This document shows positions 1-7,445 of a stretch of DNA of 64,000 bases, in pieces (position 1 is the stretch's first letter; each line of letters starts with the position of its first letter). The DNA comes from CAVOJY01 sp963696405 (lineage in GTDB: Bacteria; Chloroflexota; Limnocylindria; Limnocylindrales; CSP1-4): contig CAVOJY010000007.1 in the NCBI GenBank assembly GCA_963696405.1, positions 248,001 through 312,000 on the forward strand, read 5' to 3'. The notes below the pieces were generated by a model. It was given only the letters and a program-made list of their open reading frames with translations, was not told the origin of the DNA and did not search any database. A program made the position numbers and the translations under genes.

Positions 1-808
1 CCGTGCGCCCGGCCGCGCCGCCGCCGTCCGGCAGGAAGTCGAGTCTCATGTCTTCGTCTTCTTCGTCCATGCTTGCGCATGTGCCGAACGTCCGGCGGTG
101 GATGGGGCACATGCCGAGGGATTCGAGCGCCACCCGGTGCTCGGGGCTCGCATAGCCTTTGTGTGTGGCGAACCCGTACCCCGGATAGGCGCGGTCGTAC
201 TCGATCATCAGCGCGTCCCGGGCCGTCTTGGCCACGACAGAGGCGGCCGCGACCGATGCGCAGAGCCGATCGGCGCCGGGCAGCGACCGCTGGTGCAGCT
301 CGATGCCGGGGAGGCGGATGGCATCCAGGAGCAGAGCGTCCGGCCGGACGGACAGGCGGGCAGCCGCCAGCTGCGACGCCATGAGGGTCGCCTCGAGGAT
401 GTTCGTCCGGTCGATCACGTCGGCGTCGACCAGGCCGATCGCCCAGGCCACGGCACGGGCGCGGATCTCGGCGGCCAGCTGCTCACGGGCCGCCGGGTCG
501 AGGAGCTTCGACTCCCGCAATCCCCCGGGAGCCCAACCGGGCGGGAGGATGACCGCGGCCGCCACGACCGGCCCGGCCAGGCAGCCGCGCCCCACCTCGT
601 CGATGCCGGCCACGAAGCGGTACCCGCGCCGCCAGAGAGCCTCCTCTTCCGCCCAATCGGGGTCGCGGCGCGGTCGGGCGCCCGGCGGCACCGGGAGGCG
701 GCCCGACACGGCATAGAGGCTCGGGAACGACTGACCCCGCCGGGGTCCCGGGTCGGATCCGGGTCGGGCGGGGTCGGGGTTTCGGGACGAAGGGCGGGCC
801 GGCGTCAT
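1..808 (-). CDS. rnhB: Ribonuclease HII, 3' end cut by window edge
   Basis: RNase HII cleaves the RNA strand of RNA-DNA hybrids and removes ribonucleotides misincorporated in DNA. From the ATG at 808 the frame is open to the window edge. The signature GIDEVGRGCLAGPV carries the catalytic Asp70 and Glu71. LLLDAIRLPG and SVVAKTARD follow, and the usual C-terminal CPIHRRTF is present, so the domain is complete and only a short acidic tail is lost at the edge. The first ~60 residues are Pro/Arg-rich and not family-like; GTG codons at 709 or 691 are alternative starts. It lies 19 bases after rplS, the usual rplS-rnhB order, and is probably the last gene of the rpsP-trmD operon. Confidence 0.93.
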   Translation of the reverse strand, partial: MTPARPSSRNPDPARPGSDPGPRRGQSFPSLYAVSGRLPVPPGARPRRDPDWAEEEALWRRGYRFVAGIDEVGRGCLAGPVVAAAVILPPGWAPGGLRESKLLDPAAREQLAAEIRARAVAWAIGLVDADVIDRTNILEATLMASQLAAARLSVRPDALLLDAIRLPGIELHQRSLPGADRLCASVAAASVVAKTARDALMIEYDRAYPGYGFATHKGYASPEHRVALESLGMCPIHRRTFGTCASMDEEDEDMRLDFLPDGGGAAGRT

Positions 809-827
809 CGCGCGGCCGCGGGTCGGC

Positions 828-1191
828 CTACGACGGCCGCCGCTCGCGCAGGCTGGCGGCCTTGCCCACGCGCTTGCGCAGGAAGTAGAGCTGGGCGCGG
901 CGAGCGACGCCGTGGCGAACGACCTCGATCTTCTCGATGCGCGGCGAGTTCACCTTGAACGTGCGCTCCACGCCCACCCCGCTGCGGATGCTCCGCACGG
1001 TGATCGAGCGATGGATGCCCCCACCTCGAAGGCGCATGACGGTGCCCTCGAAAACCTGGATGCGCTCCCTGTTTCCTTCGACGACCTTGGCGGATACACG
1101 GACGGTATCGCCGGAGGCAAGCTCGGGCAGGTCGGTCCGGACCTGGTCCGCAGTGATCGATTTCGAGCAGGTTCACAGGGCTGTCACTCAC
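828..1191 (-). CDS. rplS: 50S ribosomal protein L19, apparent frameshift near start
   Basis: L19 sits at the 30S-50S interface. The frame ending at 828 gives a clear L19 body: DTVRVSAKVVEGNRERIQVF, RLRGGGI, GVGVERTF, SPRIEKIEVV and RRAQLYFLR. Going upstream, this frame meets a stop (1173-1175) before any ATG, GTG or TTG. A second frame starting at GTG 1191 (or GTG 1176) reads SDSPVNLLE, as expected for an L19 N-terminus. Removing one base from the AAA run (1161-1163) joins the frames as NLLESITADQVRTD. The span is 364 bases, not a multiple of three. I infer a one-base insertion, probably an assembly error, in an otherwise intact essential gene following trmD. Confidence 0.88.
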
Positions 1192-1257
1192 TCAGCTGGC
1201 AGGCCGGCGGACGCGGGCGCCCGGAAATGGGCCCGAGGCGGGGTCGAACGGAGGCGG

Positions 1258-1263
1258 AGTATA
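1258..1263 (-). promoter_or_regulatory. Putative extended -10 box upstream of rplS
   Basis: On the minus strand the sequence reads GTGCTATACTCC: a TATACT hexamer preceded by TGC. It lies about 65 bases before the proposed rplS start, in the ~145-base gap after trmD. No convincing -35 box is visible at 17 bases. The same TGC-TATA pattern recurs before rpmB, secG, secD and several tRNAs in this window, which supports it. It may give rplS-rnhB their own promoter inside the operon. Confidence 0.45.
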
Positions 1264-1334
1264 GCACGCGAGGCGGCTCGGTCCGCCGCAGAGCGTCCGC
1301 CGCAGAGGATCGGCGCACGGCCGCGATCAGCCCG

Positions 1335-2007
1335 TCAGTCGCGGCGGAGCAGGTCGGGCCGCACCCTCCGGGTACGCAGGATGGCCTGCTCGTGGCGCCA
1401 GCGGGCGACCTCGCCGTGGTGTCCGCCCAGGAGCACGTCCGGGACGGCCATCCCGCGCCAGCGCGGGGGGCGGGTGTACTGCGGGTACTCGAGCAGCCCG
1501 CGGGCGAACGATTCCTCCTCGGTCGAATCCTCATCGATCGCGCCTGGCAGCAGGCGGAGGACGGCGTCGATGACGACGAGCGCCGGCAGTTCCCCGCCGG
1601 AGAGGACGTAGTCGCCGATCGAGAGCTCGAGGTCGACGAGGCTGCGGACCCGCTCGTCCACCCCCTCGTACCGCGGACAGACGAAGACGAGGTTCGGACG
1701 CCCGGCGAGGTCCTGGGCTCGTGCCTGTGTGAAGCGCTCGCCCCCGGGATCCATGAGGATCGACGAAGCTCTCCGGGGTTCGGACCGCGTCGAGGGCCTC
1801 GCCCACGGGCTCCGGGCGCAGGACCATCCCCGCCCCTCCCCCGTACGGGTAGTCGTCCACGCTGCGGTGACGGCCGAGACCCCAGCCGCGCAGGTCGTGG
1901 CTGTGGATCTCCGCGAGACCCCGCGTGAGCACCCGCCCCGGGATGCTCTCCGACAACGGGCCGGGAAAGAGCGCCGGGAAGAGCGAGATGACATCGATGC
2001 GGAGCAT
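1335..2007 (-). CDS. trmD: tRNA (guanine-37-N1)-methyltransferase, one frameshift
   Basis: TrmD methylates G37 of tRNAs next to the anticodon using SAM, preventing +1 slippage. The frame from ATG 2007 starts MLRIDVISLFPALF and continues through SVDDYPYGGGAGMVL, then goes out of frame near 1757. From there another frame continues the protein exactly: ILMDPGGERFTQ, CRYEGVDER-type RYEGVDERV, IGDYVLSGGELPAL and the C-terminal LLEYPQYTRPPRW. The span is 673 bases, one more than a multiple of three; dropping one base in TTCGTCGATCCTC restores FVILMDPGG. Both halves are conserved, so an assembly indel is more likely than inactivation. It lies 6 bases after rimM. Confidence 0.88.
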
Positions 2008-2013
2008 CTGCGG

Positions 2014-2595
2014 TCAGTCCTGTGCAGCGGCGCCTGTTGCGGCCTTCGATGATCGCCGGCCGCGCGGTCGCCGCTCGCGGACCGGTGCCAGGTCGAGCGC
2101 CTCGGCGTCCACCACGAGGCCGGCGCCGCGCGGATCGAGCTCCAGGACGATGCCCCTGACGGCGGGGACGAGGACCTCGCCGCGCGGACCGCCGCGGACG
2201 ACGTAGACCTCGGCCTCGCCCGCCCGGAAGATGTCGTCGACGGTGCCGAGCTCCTCACCCGACGACGTCCGGGCCGGGACGCCGACCACCTCGTGCCAGT
2301 AGTACTCGCCGGGCTCGAGGTTCCGCGCCGCGCCCGCCTCGAGATACGCGTCGCGGAGCGCGTCCGCGCCGGCCCGGTCGACGACCTCGCGGAACCGGAC
2401 GAGGTAGCCGGGGCCGTCGGGCTGGACCCATGCGATGGTCAGTGGACCGGCGTCGCCTTCGCGGTGAAAGACCGACTCCACCGAGAACCGTCCGGCCTCG
2501 TCGGTCAGCGCCTCGACCCGGACCACGCCGCCGAGGCCGTGGACGCCACGGACACGGCCGACGACCAGTCGCTCCTCGCGGACCTCGTCCGTCAG
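2014..2595 (-). CDS. rimM: Ribosome maturation factor RimM, apparent CTG start
   Basis: RimM helps assemble the 30S head around S19. The protein has the N-terminal barrel (LVVGRVRGVHGLGGVVRVE) and the C-terminal PRC-like barrel (EYYWHEVVGVPA, GTVDDIF, VLVPAVRGIVLELD). The internal ATG-type start at 2526 would delete the conserved GRVRGVHGLGG segment. Upstream in frame there is no ATG, GTG or TTG, but a CTG at 2595-2593 overlaps the khpA stop as CTGA, just as ATGA overlaps do elsewhere here. A GGAGG lies 4 bases upstream of it. I therefore place the start at this CTG, giving 193 residues, the usual RimM length. This non-AUG start is inferred. Confidence 0.85.
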   Translation of the reverse strand: MTDEVREERLVVGRVRGVHGLGGVVRVEALTDEAGRFSVESVFHREGDAGPLTIAWVQPDGPGYLVRFREVVDRAGADALRDAYLEAGAARNLEPGEYYWHEVVGVPARTSSGEELGTVDDIFRAGEAEVYVVRGGPRGEVLVPAVRGIVLELDPRGAGLVVDAEALDLAPVRERRPRGRRSSKAATGAAAQD

Positions 2596-2825
2596 ACGAC
2601 CTCCAGGCTGACCGCCTCGCCGTCGCGGGCGGCTTTGACCTTCAGGAGCGTGCGCAGCGCCTTCACGACGCTGCCGTTGCGGCCGATGACCTTGCCCATG
2701 TCGTCGTCGGCGACGTGGAGCTCGATCACGGTGCCTTCGCGATCCCGGCGGACATCGATCGTCACGGCGTCCGGATCGTCCACCAGGGAGCGCGCGACGT
2801 ACTCGACGAGTTCAGGTGCGCCCAC
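2592..2825 (-). CDS. khpA: KH-domain RNA-binding protein KhpA
   Basis: A 77-residue single KH-domain protein of the YlqC/KhpA family. It has the GxxG RNA-contact loop as GKVIGRNGS (about residues 44-52) after the characteristic LVEYVARSLVDDP N-terminus. In Firmicutes KhpA pairs with KhpB and influences cell elongation and division; its role here is inferred by homology. Its place between rpsP and rimM is the standard order rpsP-khpA-rimM-trmD-rplS. It starts 9 bases after rpsP and its stop overlaps the proposed rimM CTG start, suggesting translational coupling. Confidence 0.93.
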   Translation of the reverse strand: MGAPELVEYVARSLVDDPDAVTIDVRRDREGTVIELHVADDDMGKVIGRNGSVVKALRTLLKVKAARDGEAVSLEVV

Positions 2826-2834
2826 GTCTTCCTC

Positions 2835-3089
2835 CTAGCCGATGTCAGGCAGGATCCCGGCGCGCCGGAGAAGCCGCTCGACGGTGTCCGACGGGCGGGC
2901 GCCCTGCGAGAGCCAGCGGGATGCCTTCTCGGCGTCGATCTGGAGCTCGATGGGCTCGGTGCGCGGGTTGTAGTGGCCGATGATGTCGAGCGCCCGACCG
3001 TCCCGGGGGCTCCGGCTGTCGATGACGACGACGCGGTATGCGGGTTGTTTGGTGGCCCCGACCCGGGCGAGGCGCATTCTGACTGCCAC
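2835..3089 (-). CDS. rpsP: 30S ribosomal protein S16
   Basis: S16 is an early-binding 30S assembly protein. The 84-residue product starts at a GTG and shows the family pattern: RMRLARVGATKQPAYRVVV, SRSPRDGRALDIIGHYNP, and the C-terminal WLSQGARPSDTVERLL. Length is normal. GGAGG lies about 12 bases upstream, slightly far, with an AGG nearer. It follows the DUF3352 gene after a 111-base gap and begins the classical rpsP-khpA-rimM-trmD-rplS-rnhB string. Confidence 0.96.
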   Translation of the reverse strand: MAVRMRLARVGATKQPAYRVVVIDSRSPRDGRALDIIGHYNPRTEPIELQIDAEKASRWLSQGARPSDTVERLLRRAGILPDIG

Positions 3090-3200
3090 GACCTGTAGTT
3101 CCCTCCTGTGCGGTGTCGACGCCGCTGGTGCGGCGACTGCGAACGACGTCCTTTGTTGGCCGGAGACCGTCGGCGTCTACTGCGGCGCCGGGCCCCGGCG

Positions 3201-5048
3201 CTACGGTTGTGTTTCCTGGGCGGCCGGCCTCGTGGTGAGAACGATCCGGATGGTGGGGGTGTCGCCGTCATTCCCGCGGACTGCCACGACGCTGTCGAGA
3301 ACATCGAGGTAGGGCTCGACGGCGGCCGTGCCGCCGGCCAGTCCCCCGTCGAGGGTGCCGCCAGACCGGCCGGCAAGGTCGAGTAGTCTCCGGAGGTCAA
3401 GGTAGGCCAGGCCTGCCGTCGCCGGGCCTCCGGCTTCGGCCAGGTTCGCCTGGAAGGCCGGGTCGTCGCCCAGCCCCTCTCCCGAGGGCGTGTCGAGGAT
3501 CGCCTTCACGAACGCCGGCGTCAGACCGATCACCACCCGGCCGCGGTCGAGCGCCCAGCTGATCGAGTCGAACGAGAGGCTGCTGGCCCCGGCTCCATCC
3601 GGCGGCTGGGAGAGGGTGACGGTGACGATCGTGGCGAGGCCGTACGACTCGGTCGTGACCCGTGCGCCGACCCGATCGCCACCGAGCGCGAGGAGCGCGC
3701 GGAGACGTGTCAGGCGCGCGGCTGCGACGGAGTCGTCGGTCAACGAGCCGACGAGCCCGACCTGGGGGGTGTCCGAACCGACCGCCGGTGGAAGGACGAC
3801 CATCGCGGCGTCCTTCACGAAGTCGAAGAACGCATCCAGGCTCACGCCAAGGAACGGTTCCAGCTGGTCGAACTGCTGGAGCTGGCTCGCCATTTCGGGC
3901 GAGGACCGGAGGGCCCGGACGAGCTCGCCGATGATCTCGCCGGCCGCATGCGTCTCTGCGTACACGACCGTGGTGGACGGAACGCCGCCGACGATCTCCG
4001 AAGGCCGAATGGGTGCAGGGCTGCTCCCGGCAACGGGCGCGGTGCGCCCGTCGATGACGAGCCGGTCGTCTTCGGCGCGGAGCGTGGCGAAGGCCCAGTC
4101 GGGGAGCTTCTCCGTGGTGAGGAGTCCGGCGGGAAGGCCGGCCGTGGCGCCGTCCGACGCGCCCGCGGCGAGCAGGTCGCCCATGAGTGCGGCACGGACG
4201 AAGGCGCTGCCGATCCGGTCGGCCGGCGCACCGGCGGTCGCCGCGCGGAAGACCTCCGATCCGGCGAGACCCGGCACCCGGCCCGCCTTTGCATCGAGGA
4301 GCGGAGCCAGGTCCTCCGGCCGTTCGGCCGCAAGGAGCATGTCCTCTGTCAGCGCGACGGTCATGCCGGGACCGTCCTTTGGGGTGATCGTCCAGCCATC
4401 CGTGCCACCGATGGCCACCGGCGCGACGGTGGCGTTCTGTGCGCCGGCCTCTGCCCGCAGCTTCTCGAGGAAGGCCTCGGCCTGCGGTCGGTCCTTGACC
4501 GCGATGAGCAGGGCGGGCCGCGGCTCCGGTGTGCCCATCCCGGCCGTGCCCGGTGCCGGCGGCGGCAGGACCGCCACCGCGGCCGCTCCCGCGAACCAGG
4601 GAGCCAGGTCGCGGGTGTAGCTGAGCCGGCCGCCCGTCTGGCCCCCCAGGATGCCGTCGAGAGCGCGGTCTACCTTGAACGGCAGGTTGGCGCTGTCCAG
4701 CAGGCCGGGGAGCCGGGTGAGGAACCTTGTCGCCTGGTCGCGCTGGTCCCCCGGCAGGTCGAGCCGCGCCTCCGCGTAGGCCAGCGCATCGGCGGGCACG
4801 TACGCAAGCGTCGGCGACGCGCCGTTCCCCGCACCGGCGACGGCGGCCAAACCGACGGCTCCGGCAAGGACGAGGGCGGTCGCGACAAGGGCCACGATCC
4901 AGCGGAGCCGGCCGCCCGAGGGAGCGCGGCGTGCCCGCACCGGCTCGACCAGGACAGGGACCGGGGCTGGCTCACCAGCTGTGCGTTCGCCAGCGGTCTC
5001 GTGCGCGGGTGTCGGCGTCGCAAGCGCCAGGTCGTCGTTCTCGCCCAT
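3201..5048 (-). CDS. Membrane-anchored DUF3352-type protein
   Basis: A 615-residue protein of unknown function matching what I know as DUF3352. The start is ATG 5048 with a strong GGGAGGTAA Shine-Dalgarno; the frame stays open further upstream but that stretch is antisense-type and lacks support. Residues 1-48 are Pro/Ala-rich and probably cytoplasmic. One hydrophobic helix at about 50-71 anchors it, and the rest would be extracytoplasmic, beginning LAYVPADALAYAEARLDLPGDQ, a common start of this family. Later stretches such as VYAETH and GLAYLDLRRLL suggest repeated alpha/beta units. It lies 2 bases after ffh, so it is probably co-transcribed with SRP components. No catalytic motif is visible. 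Confidence 0.8.
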   Translation of the reverse strand: MGENDDLALATPTPAHETAGERTAGEPAPVPVLVEPVRARRAPSGGRLRWIVALVATALVLAGAVGLAAVAGAGNGASPTLAYVPADALAYAEARLDLPGDQRDQATRFLTRLPGLLDSANLPFKVDRALDGILGGQTGGRLSYTRDLAPWFAGAAAVAVLPPPAPGTAGMGTPEPRPALLIAVKDRPQAEAFLEKLRAEAGAQNATVAPVAIGGTDGWTITPKDGPGMTVALTEDMLLAAERPEDLAPLLDAKAGRVPGLAGSEVFRAATAGAPADRIGSAFVRAALMGDLLAAGASDGATAGLPAGLLTTEKLPDWAFATLRAEDDRLVIDGRTAPVAGSSPAPIRPSEIVGGVPSTTVVYAETHAAGEIIGELVRALRSSPEMASQLQQFDQLEPFLGVSLDAFFDFVKDAAMVVLPPAVGSDTPQVGLVGSLTDDSVAAARLTRLRALLALGGDRVGARVTTESYGLATIVTVTLSQPPDGAGASSLSFDSISWALDRGRVVIGLTPAFVKAILDTPSGEGLGDDPAFQANLAEAGGPATAGLAYLDLRRLLDLAGRSGGTLDGGLAGGTAAVEPYLDVLDSVVAVRGNDGDTPTIRIVLTTRPAAQETQP

Positions 5049-5050
5049 GG

Positions 5051-6376
5051 TTACCTCCCGACCGGGAACATCGGACGGCGTCCTCCGGACTGGGACGCCG
5101 CCTTCATCATCCGCTGCATTTCTCCGAACTGCTTCATCAGGCGGTTGACCTCCGGCAGTGACGTGCCCGAGCCGGTCGCGATGCGGCGCCGGCGTGAGGC
5201 GTTGAGGATCGCCGGGTTGACGCGCTCGTCGTGCGTCATCGAAAGGACGATCGCCTCGACTCGTTTCATCTCGCCGCGGTCGACGGCGCCCTGCGCCTCG
5301 CGGGCCAGGCCCCCGAGGCCCGGGATCATCTCGACGAGCTGGCCGAGCGGGCCCATCTTCTTCACCTGCTGCAGCTGCTCGAGGAAGTCCTCGAGGGTGA
5401 AGCTGGCCTTGCGGAGCTTCTCGGCGGTCTTCGCGGCCGCAGCCTGGTCGAACGTCTCCTGGGCGCGCTCGATGAGGGTGAGTACGTCGCCCATGCCCAG
5501 GATGCGGCCGGCGAGTCGGTCGGGATAGAAGGGCTCGAGCGCGTCCGTCTTCTCGCCGGTCCCGAGGAACTTCACCGCCAGCCCCGAGACGGCCCCGATC
5601 GAGAGCGCGGCACCACCGCGGGCGTCGCCGTCGATCTTGGTCAGCACGAGCCCCGTCAGGGGCACGGTCGCGGCGAATGCCTGCGCGACGTTGACGGCCT
5701 CCTGGCCGGTCATGGCGTCGACGACCAGGAGCGTTTCGCACGGCTTCACGGCGGTCGCCAGGTCGCGGATCTCAGCCATGAGGGCCTCGTCCACCGTGAG
5801 CCGGCCGGCGGTGTCGAGGATGACGACGTCGCGGCCGGTCGTGCGGGCCTGCGCGATCCCGCCTCGCGCGATGTCGACGACGGGCGTGCCCGGAGGGGCC
5901 GTATGCACCGGGATCCCGAGGCTCGTCCCCAGGGCGACCAGCTGGTCCACCGCCGCAGGACGGTACGGGTCCGCGGCCACGAGCAGCGGCTGGCGGCCCT
6001 GCCGGACGACGTGACGCGCGAGCTTGGCCCCCGACGTGGTCTTGCCGGACCCTTGCAGGCCGACCAGGGCCACGACCGCCGGCTGACCCGTGAGGCGAAA
6101 CGTCCGGTCGCCCGCGGAGAGAAGCGCGGTCAGCTCCTCGTGGACGATCTTGATGACCTGCTGGCCGGCGTTGAGCGACTCGAGCACCTCGGCCCCGATC
6201 GCCCGCTCCCGGACCCGGGCCACGAAGTCCTTGACGACCTTGTAGTTGACGTCGGCCTCGAGGAGGGCAAGGCGGACCTCCCGCATGGCCGCCTCCACGT
6301 CGGCGGCCGTGACATGCCCCCGGCCGGTCAGGCGGCCGAGGACCGTGCGAAGTCGATCGGAAAGGGCGTCAAACAT
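5051..6376 (-). CDS. ffh: Signal recognition particle protein Ffh
   Basis: Ffh (SRP54) binds signal sequences and 4.5S RNA and delivers ribosomes to FtsY. The ATG at 6376 gives MFDALSDRLRTVLGRL, the canonical N domain; the longer open frame upstream lacks homology. The G domain shows VGLQGSGKTTSGAKLA (G1, about 103-118), DPYRPAAVDQL, ILDTAGRL and TKIDGDARGGAAL. The Met-rich M domain includes GPLGQLVEMIPG, RRRIATGSGTS, VNRLMKQFGEMQRMMK and a PMFPVGR tail. Length is 441 residues, as usual. ftsY lies upstream and a DUF3352 membrane protein lies 2 bases downstream. Confidence 0.97.
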   Translation of the reverse strand: MFDALSDRLRTVLGRLTGRGHVTAADVEAAMREVRLALLEADVNYKVVKDFVARVRERAIGAEVLESLNAGQQVIKIVHEELTALLSAGDRTFRLTGQPAVVALVGLQGSGKTTSGAKLARHVVRQGRQPLLVAADPYRPAAVDQLVALGTSLGIPVHTAPPGTPVVDIARGGIAQARTTGRDVVILDTAGRLTVDEALMAEIRDLATAVKPCETLLVVDAMTGQEAVNVAQAFAATVPLTGLVLTKIDGDARGGAALSIGAVSGLAVKFLGTGEKTDALEPFYPDRLAGRILGMGDVLTLIERAQETFDQAAAAKTAEKLRKASFTLEDFLEQLQQVKKMGPLGQLVEMIPGLGGLAREAQGAVDRGEMKRVEAIVLSMTHDERVNPAILNASRRRRIATGSGTSLPEVNRLMKQFGEMQRMMKAASQSGGRRPMFPVGR

Positions 6377-6398
6377 GGGTCGGGTGGAGTCTCCAGGC

Positions 6399-6414
6399 GG
6401 CGCCGCACGGCGCC
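6399..6414 (-). other. GC-rich hairpin in ffh leader
   Basis: GGCGCCG-CA-CGGCGCC is a perfect 7-bp inverted repeat, 22 bases before the ffh ATG. It lies within the 139-base ftsY-ffh gap. If an ffh transcript starts in this gap (a TACACT box sits at 6471-6476, minus strand) the hairpin would be in its 5' leader. It has no U-tract. Role unknown. Confidence 0.4.
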
Positions 6415-6443
6415 GGGGTGGTGCGCGGGTTCTGGCGACACCT

Positions 6444-6468
6444 GCAGGCCGGCGTGACTCCGGCCTGC
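6444..6468 (-). terminator. Strong hairpin after ftsY, no U-tract
   Basis: Arms GCAGGCCGG (6444-6452) and CCGGCCTGC (6460-6468) pair perfectly around a 7-base loop, 47 bases downstream of the ftsY stop. No T-run follows on the minus strand, so intrinsic termination would be U-tract-less; alternatively it may be a processing or attenuation structure between ftsY and ffh. Confidence 0.4.
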
Positions 6469-6515
6469 GCAGTGTACCCCAGGCGTGGCTGCCTGAACGA
6501 AGAGGACGTCGTTGC

Positions 6516-7445
6516 CTAGGCGAAGAGCGCGTCGACGAACCGGGCCGGGTCGAAGTCGACGAGGTCGCCCACCTTCTCGCCCGTGCCGGCAAAGAGGACG
6601 GGCACGCTGAGCGCCTGCTCGATCGCGAAGACGATGCCGCCCTTGGCGGTCGAGTCGAGCTTGGTGATGATGATGCCGGTCAGGCCGCTCGCCTCGTGAA
6701 ACGCTTTCGCCTGGGCAAGCCCGTTCTGGCCGGTCGTGGCGTCGAGCACGAAGAGGACCTCGGGGCGCACACCCGGGAGGCGGCGGTCGACCGTGCGCCG
6801 GATCTTCGCCAGCTCCTCCATCAGGTTGTGCCGCGTGTGCAGGCGGCCTGCGGTGTCGGCGATGACGACATCGACGCCCCGGGCCGTCGCTGCGTCGAGC
6901 GCGTCGAAGACGACGGCGGCGGGGTCGGAGCCCGGTGCATGCGAGACCACGGGAACGCCCAGGCGCCCGGCCCAGACCTCGACCTGCTCGATGGCGGCCG
7001 CGCGGAACGTGTCGGCGGCGGCGAGGAGGACCGACGCGCCGTCCTCCTGGAAGCGTGCTGCGAGCTTCGCGATCGTGGTGGTCTTGCCCGTGCCGTTGAC
7101 CCCGACGACCAGCACGACCGCCGGCGATGACGGCCCGGCCCGCGCCGGCCGCCAGGGCTCGGCGGGCGCTGCAGGCAGGAGCGCGGCAAGCTCGGCCCGG
7201 ACGGCCTGCTCGGGAGATGCTGCATCGCGGCGGGAACGGGCACGGGCGACCACGTCCATGGCGAGGCGCGCCCCGACGTCACCGGCGATGAGCGCCTCCT
7301 CGACCTCCTCCCAGGTGGCGTCGTCGGCCGTCCCGCCGCGCAGGAGGCCGTGGAGCCGCGCCATGAACCCCCGCCGACTGGGCTGGACCGCCGCGTCAAG
7401 GCCAGGTTCGAGCTCGCGGGGACCCAGCTGGTCGGGTGCTGTCAC
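6516..7445 (-). CDS. ftsY: SRP receptor GTPase FtsY
   Basis: FtsY is the membrane receptor of SRP. The protein has a short N-terminal region (FMARLHGLLRGG), the N domain (WEEVEEALIAGDVGARLAMDVV) and the G domain: VVGVNGTGKTTTIAKLA (about 111-127), AADTFRAAAIEQ, IADTAGRLHTR, ITKLDSTAKGG and FAGTGEKVGDL. I chose the GTG at 7445 because GGGGAGG lies 6 bases upstream and the family similarity starts just after; an internal ATG at 7364 is possible. Oddly, the frame is open upstream with no stop into the C-terminal smc sequence, so FtsY could be read as a fusion to SMC. It lacks the long acidic N-terminal domain of proteobacterial FtsY. Confidence 0.93.
   Translation of the reverse strand: MTAPDQLGPRELEPGLDAAVQPSRRGFMARLHGLLRGGTADDATWEEVEEALIAGDVGARLAMDVVARARSRRDAASPEQAVRAELAALLPAAPAEPWRPARAGPSSPAVVLVVGVNGTGKTTTIAKLAARFQEDGASVLLAAADTFRAAAIEQVEVWAGRLGVPVVSHAPGSDPAAVVFDALDAATARGVDVVIADTAGRLHTRHNLMEELAKIRRTVDRRLPGVRPEVLFVLDATTGQNGLAQAKAFHEASGLTGIIITKLDSTAKGGIVFAIEQALSVPVLFAGTGEKVGDLVDFDPARFVDALFA

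Noticed and set aside
5049..5741. N-terminal extension of the DUF3352 gene through ffh
   Set aside because: It lies in another frame of ffh; a strong Shine-Dalgarno and ATG at 5048 mark the true start.
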